Positions 13,255 to 26,200 of a stretch of DNA of 64,000 nt are shown piece after piece. The DNA is from Chrysomallon squamiferum (Eukaryota; Mollusca; Gastropoda; Neomphalida; Peltospiridae). Position 1 is the first letter of the stretch. Each line of letters starts with the position of its first letter. The stretch lies in NCBI GenBank assembly GCA_012295275.1, contig CM022670.1:11227083-11291082 (forward strand), given 5' to 3'. The translations under genes and the position numbers were made by a program. A model generated the notes under the pieces. The model had not been told where the DNA came from. It was given only the letters and a program-made list of their open reading frames with translations, and did not search any database.

Positions 13255-13720
13255 TACAGGGTGTCCACAAAGTCTGGGTACATGGGGAATTTTACTATGT
13301 TTTTTATTTATGTTATTTTTCTTACCCAGATCGAATGATGGCTCTGTCTAAAGAAGAAAGAATCGAGTTGGTACTCTTAAGTGGACGAGAAGGATGGTCT
13401 TATCGCAAAGTTGCAGAAAAATTCAACCTCAGACACCCTAATACAGGGGTTTTCAAACTTTTTGACTTGCGGACCCCTTTATATTTCAGGCTTTACCTTA
13501 GGGACCCCCTTATAAACGCTTATGAAATTTATAATAACATATATGCTTAAAATAACATATATAAAATCAAACTGCCCATAAAAAGTATTCGCTGTCCACG
13601 GACCCCCTGTCTTGTACTTGCGGACCCCCTGTGGTCCGCGGACCACAGTTTGAAAACCCCTGCCCTAATAGACAACCTGTTTATTTTACTTATGTACCCA
13701 GACTTTGTGGACACCCTGTA
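13255..13720 (+). mobile_element. Tc1/mariner-like non-autonomous element, interrupted
   Basis: Inverted ends of 30 bp (13255-13284 and 13691-13720, core CAGGGTGTCCACAAAGTCTG) match at 29 of 30 positions and begin and end with TA, the target duplication of IS630/Tc1/mariner elements. Inside, 13335-13443 encodes ALSKEERIELVLLSGREGWS then YRKVAEKFNLRHPN, a helix-turn-helix N-terminus of a transposase. The catalytic part is deleted, so without its insertion the element would be only about 240 bp. Confidence 0.9.
13444..13662. mobile_element. hAT-type non-autonomous element (219 bp) nested in the mariner-like element
   Basis: Ends are CAGGGGTTTTCAAACT and its inverse AGTTTGAAAACCCCTG, typical of hAT elements. 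Flanking CCCTAATA is duplicated exactly at 13436-13443 and 13663-13670 (8 bp, as hAT transposases make). It is internally rich in GGACCCCCT subterminal repeats with no coding capacity. The short open frame across it is fortuitous. Confidence 0.93.
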
Positions 13721-13796
13721 GATACAAACTGGTATACGGTTTTAAGTTCTAGAAATAATTGTTGTAGCTTATTTGCAGTTATAACCCTAATCTCTG

Positions 13797-13990
13797 ATGA
13801 TAATAATAATAATAATTATAATTATTATTATTATTATTAGTAGTAGTAGTAGTAGTAATAGTAGTAGTAGTAGTAGTAATAGTAGTTGTAGTAGTAGTAG
13901 TAGTAGTAGTAATAGTAGTAGTAGTAGTAGTAGTAATAGTAGTTGTAGTAGTAGTAGTAGTAGTAGTAATAGTAGTAGTAGTAGTAGTAC
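13797..13990. repeat. (TAA)/(TAG)n triplet array with 57-bp higher-order period
   Basis: About 194 bp of AAT then TAG triplets. The single-base variants TAGTTG recur at about 13886 and 13943, that is 57 bp (19 triplets) apart, with TAATAG variants in step. Confidence 0.95.
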
Positions 13991-14726
13991 ATAAACTGCA
14001 GTAAATGCCATATTTATAATATGAAGTTTGAATTAGTGCGGTTAAAAATATATTTAACCGGAAAGAAACTTGTTCTCGGCTGCTTTTTCGCGCCAATATA
14101 TTTTAGTTGGTGACACGAAACACGATGTTTAGTTAACTTTAGATTAGTTTTTCTTTATAAAATAAAAAATTGATTGAATATAATATTATTGTCATATACG
14201 TTTTTGTATATATATATATATATATATTATGTAAAATGTTATTCTAAATTCTTTCAGACCTCACATTCATAGACAAAACTATTTATAGGGTTATGTAATG
14301 CATCCAAAGTCTGTCGCTATTATTTACATGCATAAAAATGTGTAAAAACAGCAGTCGTGGTTTTGTCCGCGAACCCTAAATACGTGTCGCCAACAGAGAA
14401 TCAGTTGTTGATTAACTATTGTTTGTATTCTTCATTTATGGACTTTTTCATATTCTTGGTCTTCTTTGTTGTTCACGTAGCGAATGCATACTTCGATTTC
14501 ATTATTATTTATTTATTTATTTATTCATTTATTTATTATTGTTGTTGTTGTTGTTTTAAGCCTATTATGATGAAAGTATCCAGAGTGCCGAGTTTAAATG
14601 TAATTCCCAACTGAGAACTACGAAGTCGGTCCATTTTGATGCATTTCTACTAGTTACAGTTGGTTCCTACTTTCGGCGCTAATTATAGCTTTTGTACAGC
14701 GAATGTAATGTAGGAAAACGGGACGT

Positions 14727-14734
14727 TATCGATA
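14727..14734. promoter_or_regulatory. TATCGATA (DRE-like) palindrome in a CpG-richer patch
   Basis: The exact 8-bp palindrome bound by DREF in insects lies within 14.55-14.90 kb, where CpG dinucleotides are much denser than in flanking DNA. No exon is recognisable alongside, so promoter function is only a possibility. Confidence 0.25.
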
Positions 14735-16538
14735 GTTATTTCTTTTGTCTGAATTTTAAATCTTATTTCAAATGACAGTTAGATTGAACTACTCTTCATT
14801 CGATTTCAAAGTGACGTTTCTACCGTTTCGTTCGATGATTCTCGGCGATTTCGCTCGGGACTTTTTGGATTCGTTTGAGGAATGACATTTACGGTGATTT
14901 ATGATATGCAATATTATCATTAATGTATATATATATATATATATATTTTTTTTTTTTTTCTGAAGGCAGCTCTATAGTTCAGTGAAAACGCGAGTGTTCA
15001 AAAACAGTTCTAGCAGGATTTCAACACTTAAATACCCAATAACACATTCATTTTTTATTTCCAATTTTAAAATATGTCCCATTGTATCTATGAACTGGAC
15101 TGTGTTTTCTATAGAAGAAAATAGATAATTCACAAGTAGTTGCTTATAGGTATGAGAAATGAAATGTAGGATCTCGATTGTCTGATACATAATTATCTGA
15201 TATAAAGACACTGTAAAACAGACTGAATGTGAACAATGTGAGGACAAAAACACAGCACTAACATGTTAAAGACATACTTCAGAAACACCAGAATTTTTAT
15301 TTATTTATTATTATATTTTTTTTAATTATTTATTTATTACATTTTTTTTTACCATATTAAGCAGATTACAGTTCAGTTCTCATTACTTGTGGAGAACTGT
15401 TAGAAAATAATGAAAACAAATCTACCAGGACATTGCTGTGTGTATATTACTGTAAGTACAGATATATGTAACAAAGTTCAGGCCATCTCAACTTTGTTGT
15501 GTCTGTGTTACTGTAAATACACGATAAACAACAAACAAAATGTTCAGTGTGTAGCATTTTATTTAAATAGATCCAAATATCACAGACTAGTACAAACATC
15601 ATAGTATTTTTAAATAATAAATAGCATTTTATTATTATCAAAACTTTTAAAAACCCAGTAAAATATTTAAAAAAAAAAAAAAAATTAATAATAATGCAAA
15701 ATAAAAAATAAAATGAAAATGAAATATAACATTACAAATAACATTAACCTAAAAGCATAGAGAATAAATCATTTAAAGGATTGATTATCCACACATTCAT
15801 CTGTCATTTACACACACACACACTGGAGTGCACCTACTGGTGATAGATTATAAAACTTCTGTCATCTAGAATAGCAATCCCTAATTAATTTTTTTTTTCG
15901 AATTTCTAAACTTTACAATTCTCTACAATTACAGAACAGAATATAAAGAAAAAAAAGAAAAGAAAATGAAAAACATATAAAATGAAGAATACATATTTAT
16001 AAATTTAATTTAATTTTTGTTGTTTATTATTTAAACTGTGCAATCTACAGTATGCTTATTATTATTAATAATCATGAAGCTGACTGAAATAGTGTTTAAA
16101 TAAAAAATATCTCTTAACTTATTAATGTGTTTGCTACCAGCAAAACAAAAAATAAAAATGAAAATAAAACCCGCACATTTCCCTGTCTTGAAGCACTTGT
16201 TCAGTGTCAGTTTTTACACATAAACAAACCTTTAACAACCTGAAATGATTAGTCTCAGATTTAAAGTATTTTTTTTTTTTTTTTTTTTTTTTTATTTTTA
16301 TAATGTTTCAACCTGTATAAAAAAACGTATATATAACATCATATACAACAAATATCACAACTCAACAGAAATGAGACAACACAGGTTTAAAATGTATGAT
16401 CACAAAGCTGAATCTTGGGCAGTATAAAATAATTAAAGTGATAGTTTAATTTATCACTGCATATTTCTTAGTGAATTACACAAATCAAAATAGAATCCAA
16501 AATATTTCATTTGTATTTTTTAATTTTTTTATTATTAC

Positions 16539-16540
<2 letters not shown>

Positions 16541-16580
<40 letters not shown>
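16541..16580. repeat. (TA)n microsatellite in or beyond the CSPP1 3' UTR
   Basis: About 20 AT dinucleotides, 260 nt beyond the stop codon. Confidence 0.95.
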
Positions 16581-16583
<3 letters not shown>

Positions 16584-16840
16584 TTTGTTGATATAAATTT
16601 CATTACAAAAGAAAATACCATGCAGAAATCAATTTTTTAAATTCTTTTCTATGTTATTTTTTTCCCCTGTTTTCTTTAATATCAAAGATTCCAATAATTT
16701 CACACTGGATTAAAAATAAATAATGCACCAGATTTTTGTATATATTTTTTTCAGTATCTGCTAAAAGTAATGATGTGTTAGAAAACTTGATTGTCACAAG
16801 TGGAATGTACTGTGATGAATTCCTGAACTTTCTTGTTTGC

Positions 16841-16910
16841 TCAGTATCTGGAACCTTTGTTTTCTGCCTGCAGCCACGAATCGTCCTGCATGGTCTGGCT
16901 AGTAGGCGGC
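16841..16910 (-). CDS. CSPP1: CSPP1 exon 51, terminal coding exon (stop TGA)
   Basis: Encodes PPTSQTMQDDSWLQAENKGS, RY and TGA at 16843-16841. DSWLQ resembles human EPWLRPGTSE, but the human tail (about 35 residues more) is missing. Phase 2 entry via tatggtttcag. The 3' UTR continues leftward. An AATAAA on this strand at 16533-16528 lies in low-complexity sequence, so the poly(A) site is uncertain. Confidence 0.88.
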
Positions 16911-17156
16911 CTGAAACCATAAACATACATTCAGTACATCTTGCAAGTTAACAAGTTATATATGTGTATATATTATTATTATTATTATATCTTGTTTTTA
17001 AGTTGATAAAATTATGGTTTGTTATATCTGGTATAATATTTATTCAATTCAAGTTGCTTAAAAATAGAATTTAAAATAAAATATCTATTTTAAAAATAAA
17101 TTGTGAAATTTAAAAAAAAAAAAATGTTTTTACCTTTATTTTTTTACCTTAATAAA

Positions 17157-17190
<34 letters not shown>

Positions 17191-17193
17191 GTC

Positions 17194-17224
<31 letters not shown>

Positions 17225-20200
17225 TTATATTTTTGTATCCAAAATAAAGAAGAATTTCTTTGGTATGCAGTGCCTATGGTCAAGTTGTATACTAAAACTA
17301 ACTTGTAAATGAACCAAACTGCATTCTATTTAGTAAGTTTATTTGATTTCAGTTTTGAATGATATTTACTGCACAAACAATAATTCAGTCACATTACTTT
17401 ATACTTTTAATTATATCTTTATTTTTTTGAGACCTGTAATAATTAAAAGTCTTTGGTCCATTACAACTTGTTTAGTATTATCTGAGTACAAGCCTTGACA
17501 AAAAAATTTTGTGACCAGTGTATGTATGGTTATCTGTCAGTTGTATGTATGTATTTGTATGTATTTGTAATTTTAAAATATAGATTAAACTGCTTGTTTT
17601 AATTAACATCTCCAAAATCTGTTTTATTATTAACTGCCTAAATTTTGATTTTCCAGTTAAATGGAACATAATAAAATATAACTGTTATTCTGGGAGGGCA
17701 AAAAAAAAAAAAAAAAATGTATGCTTAGTGTAGGGCCAAAAAAAAAGAAAAAAGATTTGATGACAAGTGAAAACAAGCAATTGTATTTATTAGATAATAC
17801 TGAAATGAACTACTTAAATCTAATAAACAATAAACATGTATAAATATATTCCTTTTTTTTGAACATACTCACAAACACACACACATGATGTGTAAATGCA
17901 TTAGCATTATGACAAAAAAAAGTAACAAATAATAATAAAAACAAATAAAAAAGCAAAATACCCCCCAAATTTATTATTTTTATATTAAAGAGCACGACTT
18001 GAAACATTAAAGCTTTTACTGCAATGATCATGAATATGGTCAGTACTACAGAGTCTAGATCAAGATCTGTCACTACATGAAAATGAGTAAAGCTGTATTC
18101 TACAATGTTTGTTAAAAGTTCTGTACAAGTTACTAGAATTGTTATGAACTGAATTTGAGTTTTCTACTCCTGTGAATGCATTAATCTAAAGATGTTTTTT
18201 ACTTAATAAGGCAACAGTTTCTAATAGTTCCTGACTTACTACACTCTCCAATTCAGAGTCGAAATCCATCATATAATCCCTGTTGAAGTTAAAACATCAA
18301 CAAATTTTATTATTCTATTTTTTAAATATCTAAAATATGTGAGACTGTTCAAAATCCATAAAAGTTTTAACTGAAAAGCAATTTAAGAGAGTAAAAAGTT
18401 CTTTTTTTTAAATAAAACGTTCTGTTCAAAAACATCTGAAATAAGAATAATGATAGTATGAAATTAAATGTCAGTGATAAAATGTAACGCCTGTATCTGA
18501 TGTTAAAAGAATGAAAATTTAATTTCATCCCCTTCAAAAATATCTGAAATAAGAATAACAATAATATGAAAAATATTTGTGAAATTATATAATGCCTACC
18601 AGTGATATTAGTGAAAAGACATGATGACATCAAATTAAAGTCTCAGGCTTTGATATTTCTGTTGTGGTAAGAGATTAAATAACGACACACAATAAGTAAC
18701 TACATTTTATTAGAAATTAAGTAAGTTCGGGCTGTGTTTATAAACTTACCTGTTGTGTGTCTGCTTCTTCAGGAAATGGTCAATAAGATCATCTGGATCA
18801 TTCATTGAAACATCATCTCCTGAAACAACAGGATTTAAAAATAATGTTTCTCAGCTGAGTGGATAAAACTAAAATTTAAAAACTGTTTGTTTTGATTTAT
18901 TATTATTATTTTTTTCAAGATATTTACCTGCTGTTGATTTTGTTTTAGAATGAAAATCCTCTTTCAAGTACCTGTGACTGTGACTTTTATCATCTAATCA
19001 TGGTTTTTAAAAATGTGGATAGTTCAAAATAATTCACACACACAAACACAAAATCATTGCTTGTAATTTCCTGTGACACTGTGAATACCTTGTAAATCTT
19101 TAAGGTTTTTCAGTCGTTTTTCATTTCGTTTAGCAATCTGGTCGACATCCAGACTGGACACTGAGCCGAACGCATCGTTGTAGTTGTGACTTGGACTGTG
19201 GTTAGCTGCACGCCGCCTGCGTGCACGTGCTGAGTCGTTTCGTTGTGGCAGGTCTTCGAGATCTTCCGGGAAAACTGGGCCCAGTCCATCCATATCTAAA
19301 AAGATAAATTATTAGTCTCATCCATTTCAGAATTTAATTAATTGTATCTGAACAAACCATCCTAATTCTGTATCTGGTTAAAAAAATCCTAATTCTGAAA
19401 AAAATGATTATTGAGGCATCTCATAAAATTAAATGTTTCTCTTTTGTTTCTCATCGAATTATCCAGCAACAGAACAACAAAAAAGTGAAATTATTCTCTA
19501 AACTTCTACAGGTCAATATATCATCTGACATATTATACCATATTAAAGAACAAACAGACATCTACATAAAAAAATTACAAATTTCTTTCAACTTTTCTCT
19601 TCAATCAGACTTTCAAAGTGCCAATTTCAGTTAAGCTGTTAGAAAACTGGTTACATTACAGCTGAGTGCACGATATTACTTTACCTGAAACTAGTTGTAA
19701 AAATATATGTGGCAAGTGATATATCAAGCAGTGAAATACTTTTGTATTGACTTGCAGTGAGTGTTGATACAAAATAGCAAATAATATATATATAAAATAA
19801 ACAATTAACAAGAATGTTATAAGAAAATGGTTACCTCGGTTCTTTTACAGAAACACTGATCCATGGATATTCACTTATTCATTCATTATTCATTTTAGTT
19901 TCCATTACAAATTTGTGACTGTCACATTTGTCTATGTGAAACTAGTTTTGTGTTAAGACAAGCCAGAGACTAACCTATAAAGGCACTATTGGACTTTAGC
20001 ATAGACTGAGCACTGTCAGATCCTGGTCGCCCTCTTCCCATGGAGTGATCATAGGCGCCTGTCGTACAAGAAAAGAATTGCTGTGAAGTCATCTACATAA
20101 ATACAGAGACTGGTGAAGCAGGACAGTGTGCTTTTCAAAGACTGATGAAACATAAACATGTGTTTTAAAGACTAGTAAGGCATGACAGTGTATATTTCAA

Positions 20201-23200
20201 AGTCTTTGAAACAGTGTGTTTTAAAGATTGATAAAGCTTAACAGTGTGTGTTAAAGATTGATAAAGCTTAACGGTGTGTTTTAAAGATTGATGAAGCTTA
20301 ACTGTGTTTTAAAGATTGATGAAGCATAACGGTGTGTTTTAAAGACTGATGAACAAAAAAATGTGTTTTATAGACTGAGAAGCATTACAATCTGTTTTAA
20401 TACAGTATTACAAAGTGTGATGAAGCGTAACGGTGTGTTTTAAAAACGGATGAAGTCGAACATTGACTGGTAGACTGATAAAGCTTAACAGTGTTTTAAA
20501 TAATGAAGCACGATGGTGTTTTTTAAATACTAATGAAGCCACATGCTGTGTTTTTACAACCAACAAAGCATAAGAATGTGTTTTAAATACTCGTGAAACG
20601 TAAGTGTTTTACATATCTGATGAAAAATGACAGTGTGTTGTAAAGATCAATGAAATGTGTGTGTTTTAAAGACCGATGAAGCATACTGTGATACAATCAT
20701 ACTTTTTTCTTTCAACATGCGCAAGGTCTTTTCTTGCTCTCTGAGAAGTGCTGCTTGCTGTGCCTCAAGGGCGTCACTGGTTATGGGGCCTTGTGGGTAC
20801 TGACGGAGAAACTCATGCCTGGAGTCTGTGTTTGCTAGAAGCACAGCACATATAAAGAACAACACAAATGAAGCTGTCGCAGAAGTTGAAATCAAACTTT
20901 ACACAGACAAAGAGGCACAAACAACAAAAAGTACATGCTTCAAAAATAATTAATTTACAGTTCACAATACATTAAATTATATTTTTTTTTTTAAATTCCA
21001 AAGCTGAATCATCTATTAAAATTAATCATTAAGTTAATTTTTAAAAATCTTCTATAAATTAAACTGGTAGTTTTTTAGGATTTTTCAAATGAATTCTGTT
21101 TCAGCTTGAAACATTTGATAAATAAATGCTAAATAAAATATTTTCTTTTTCTCCCTTCTATTAATAAAAGAAAAAAACGTAGCCTAAAATTAAGTTATAA
21201 TTTTTCTACAATTAAATATACATCTATAAAACCATTCTGTCAAATATCACACTGACCCATATTAATAATTAACCTCTGATTAACGTCTGTAAAAACTTTA
21301 CATAAACGGTGAAAGCTAGAGATAGTGCAAAGAAATTTTTAATTTATATCTTGACCTACGTTGCTTTAGTCTTTCAAAATCATGAAGAGCGGTTGGACTT
21401 GCATAGTCTGCGCCAGTTCCAGCTCGCTTCACGGAGACAGCGTCACGATTCCGAGCCATCTCAAACACATCCACGTTCTGTCGCCTGACAAACACATTCA
21501 TTTCATTTAAAAACATTTCAAACAACTAACTGTTTTTCCAAAAATAACAACCACACTGTTTTCAGAATATCCAAATAAAATTAACTATTTTTCCAAATAA
21601 ATAACAACCACAGTGGCATAACTAGGGTAGGTTAGGAGAATATCCCCTGGTTGCCAATTTTATGATTTAAAAAAGGATTCAGTCCCATTATGTATAAGCA
21701 GTCAGTCAAACTTGTGACAAGAAAAATACAGAACACAGAATTCAACAGAACTATTTCCTAGGACATTGTCAGTGTTAGAACTGACTTTATAGACAGCATT
21801 CTTATTTTATTTTTATAATGGCTGTAAGTTTAATATTAAGATGATGGTGGATAAAAGAAAGAACATTTGTATTTTAGTTTTAAAAACAGTCAAATAAACA
21901 ACAATAGTAATTTTAAATTTTTTATTTCATCTACAGTGAAGCTGGATAATTCTACACATAACTTAAGATAATGTAATTGACAGAATTAAAACAGATAAAT
22001 TCAGTTTGATGTTTCATCTAACTGTATTTTCTACAGCATGAAAAATGTATTTAACAGAAGAATGACATGAAGACTTACGTTGGAGCTGGAGGAGGTCTCT
22101 GGGCTAATCGTGGATCAAATACATCTGGCTCCCTCTAAAATGAGAAATTAAAATATTAAAATTTAATTATTACAGATACAATGTTAAATTTTGATTAATA
22201 GTGGATTAGAATTTGTGCTCAACCAATTGCTTTTACTAAATGAGAAAAAGGAAGTTAAATATAATAATTTAATGTTGATTAAAAACTAATAATAAAAAAA
22301 GAAATATTTTGTTTCCTATCTGTTGTCAAGATTTGTAAAGCAGAATACTGTCAAAATCAAGAAGTTATTTTTTTTATTTTATTTTATTTTTTTGATTTTA
22401 TCAAACCCTGTGACATTTTTGTAACATGAAATATGTTATTAATTTATTAGCATTGAAGTTTAAATATGTTAGTATATTCATACCTCATTCTGATCTAACA
22501 TTGTCTCCACTCTGTTTCTCTCTGCCTGTAACTGAGACTTGAGCTGAGCTAAATGATTCAGCACATCAGCACCTGATAAAACAGCACATCAAGTTTACAT
22601 GAAGATGTAAATAAAACATTGAATTTTTAATTATATGTCAAATTTCACAATAAAAATATATTCATTTAGCATTTTTACTTAAACAAAAAGCTTCATATCA
22701 AGAGATTAAAAACACAGAAATTTAGAAATTCTAAAACAAATGAAAAGCTTCATCCTAACGGATAAAGAAAAAATAAGAATACTAATGGGGATAATAATAC
22801 AAATATTACATTTTTAGATAAATGTGAAGTTCATACAAGTGGGTTAGTATAACAACATTTAGAATTTCTGACTAAATGTAAATCTTCATATTAATGGGTA
22901 GAAACATCCAGGTAATGAATTAATTTTAATGATGGATGTGAAAATTAAATAATTTTATTTACTGAAGCATTAATTATAGTTTGTTTACAGGTTTATAATC
23001 TAGAGAAAAGAATAACAAAAATGGAACTATACCTTCTTTCAAATACATAATAAATAAATCAAGGTTCAGCAAAAACAATTATTCAACAGTCTTTTATTAT
23101 TTCATTTTTTGTTTCTTTAAACAAATTTTCAAGGCTTTTTTGTTTCAGTTAATGGAATGATGACTGATCACATGAAGTAACAGGCCATCACTCATTTTCC

Positions 23201-26200
23201 AGGATAGGATTATTCAAATCACGCCAGCCAAACTGACTTTACAGACAGCATCATTATTATTAACACCTTAGAATTTTTGTCTGAATATAATTTAAACTTA
23301 CTCTGAGCTCTGTAAGACTGTGTATTTGACTGAAACAGATAACCATTAAAAAATACATTAATCACACCTCAGAAAATCTGACATTTTTTTTTTTACCTTC
23401 TTACTATAAGAAACAAGAAATTAAATATTAAAAATTAAAAAAGAAAAAAAGAATCAAGAAATTTGAAATTTGTTTAAAAAAATGATGTTTAAAGATTCTT
23501 ATGGTTACTGCAATCAGTTAACTAACATCTGTAATACATTAAAAAAAAAAAGTTAAAGAAAATATAAAAAATTAAAAATTCTTAAGGAATATACTGACCA
23601 GCAAATAACAAAATGCTAAGTTTAAATATTACACACCTGAGGTCTGCTGCGTGGTGGAGTACGATCAATCTACAATGATTAAAAGTATAACCATAAAACA
23701 AACTATTTCAAATTCAAAGGCAATTCAAAGGCAAACTATTTTAATAGTAAAAACAAATTACTTTTTTCATATTTAGTTCTATAAACTAGATTTGCAACTT
23801 TAAGAGATATGGATATGAATATATATAAACATGAATGAGAATGCAAGAAATTTAGATATACAAGAGAAAAAGGTATGGCATAAACCCACCCTCAAAACCC
23901 CCAGTAATAATAATAATAATAATTATATATATATATATATATATAAAATTTAAATTTACCAATGATGAAATAATGAAAATGCACAATGTTTTTTCTATTT
24001 TGAAAACAATTATGGTAATGATCAAAACTTTTTGTTAGAATAAAAAAGCAGCAGATATATATGCAGAAATGCAAATGTTAGCACAAAAATATTATTGTTT
24101 TGACACCAACACACAAGACAAAAATGTTAAAACTATTAGAGATATCTAAAAAGATGAGTCAAAATTATAATTTACTAGTTAGAAAATATGGCTTTGTTAT
24201 GGTCAGGCATAATTAAATTCAGGTTATCAACAATTTGAGTCTACATCTATAACAAGCCATCATGTTTACCATCTGCAACATGGTAAAGGTAATACACAGG
24301 TTTTAGAAGACTGTCCAAAAAAAAAATTTTGTGAATGTAAAACTTTTTTCTTCAAATAAATCAGTATTCAAATTTAAAGATAATTTAAGGAAAATATGCT
24401 GTAATGTATTTTTCTTTGTTTCTCTTTTTTTTCCTCTATCCTTAATTTATTGTTCTTCATGTTATAATGTATTTAAAAATTTCATTTACATCCACATACA
24501 CACACGCACACATGTACACGTACACATGTACACACACACACACACTTTAATTCACAACTAACATTTAAGAAATCAATACTGGACTTGTATTTAACTGCTT
24601 ATTAATTTATTTGTTTAAAAAGCAAGATACTAGCTTTATTTCCACTCGGAGATTCTTTAGGCTCAACCTGTTTCTTGACTGCTGGAACAGGAGGAGATGG
24701 AGGAGGTTTGTAGGAGTCTGACGTCTGAAATAAAAATACCTCCAGAGAGACACGAAGGCATCGGAAATGAGAGACTACCAGACAGAACATGACAGAACAC
24801 AGAGTACAAATCAGTTAAAACCACAACAGCAAGTAACAAGTCTATGTCATCTCTTAGATGATATTTTCAGTACATGCTCTTCTATTCAGATGATTATATT
24901 TTACAGGCATTTCTGTTCAGGTAAACTTGCAGGTTAGACATAGGCCTTGACAAATACATTTTTGTTAGTGTAGTCTGTAGTTGTTCAGAAAACATCAAAA
25001 GAATACAAATATAAAATATGTTAGAATCCTATTTCAGTGTGTAAAATATGCTATGCACTGATTTTCAGTGTTAATTTTTTATTAATTTATTTCATTATTA
25101 TTTATCTTTTTATTATTATCTGTTGTTGTTTTGTTTTTGTTTTTTTTATTTTCAGTTAAAACAGCAAAGTTTTATTATTAAATGTCTCAAACTGTTTGCA
25201 TGAATTAAATGAAAATGAAATCTTGAAGATATTTACTTTTGTCAAGGCTGTGATCAAAACTGCAAGATTACCGCCTATTCTATTGCCCAAGTTAGTATCT
25301 CATTGCAATATAAACAATTCCATTCCTTTCTTAATAAATATTTTCATAACACTGTTACTAACAATATTTAGAATAAAAAAATAAAGACAATGAGACTATT
25401 TAACAATTTTTCAGATTAGTTTTTTTTAACACCCACATGTACATACATTTGTAGTTGTGTGTAATTTTAACTGACATGATGGACAGCAATTATTAGTCAT
25501 GAAATGGAAATATCACACATGTTAAGACAATACTGACATGAATATAACAATAAATACAATAATAACAAAGTGGTTTGTTAGAAAATAATCACAAAAATTA
25601 TGTTTATGACAATATTGATATGAAAAACAAATATATAAAGATACAAAGCAGCTATTACTAGACATGATATAGAAAGATTATATATATCATAGCTATAATT
25701 GCTATAAACTGTATTTGTAATAAATATTAGTATTTAGGAACTACACTAACAGCAGCTTTTGTCTTTACAGCAGGTACTGGTGGTGATGCTGGAGGCTTGG
25801 GCTGCTTCGAGGCCTGAAACAAAGAAAAGCCTGGCTACATGAGACTAGTGTTATCATAGTCTAGCACAAAGACCAGAAAACAAATGAAAAAAAAGAAAAA
25901 AAAAAGTAAAGCAGCTGTAAAGTTTAAACCGTCAAAAGAAAAACCAAACTGCTACGTCTGATGAAATGAGTAATTATGATAAGAATATATTTTTTAATGA
26001 TGTGAAAATTAAACTCAGACTGATTATTAATATAAGTTACAGTTTTTTTTGAAGGAATATTTATTTGTGTATTTTATTTGAGAAACATTTTTATTATAAC
26101 TGTTAAACCTGGTTAAAAAATATTATGAAAGAACCAAACATACAATACATTTTTGTTTTTTTTAGTCTTTTTCTTTTTGAGCAAATAGATAATTTAAATC

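Larger units (their letters stand above)
13721..16840. other. intergenic DNA and CSPP1 3' flank
   Basis: TAG triplet array, a CpG-richer patch at 14.55-14.90 kb, then AT-rich unique sequence with homopolymers. The CSPP1 3' UTR occupies some of the right part. No other gene is seen. Confidence 0.6.

Noticed and set aside
13239-13550. 103-codon plus-strand ORF as a gene
   Set aside because: It is a transposase N-terminal fragment read into the inserted hAT element, not an intact gene.
13779-14096. Overlapping ORFs rich in T, L, S or I
   Set aside because: Six-frame readings of the TAG/TAA triplet array.
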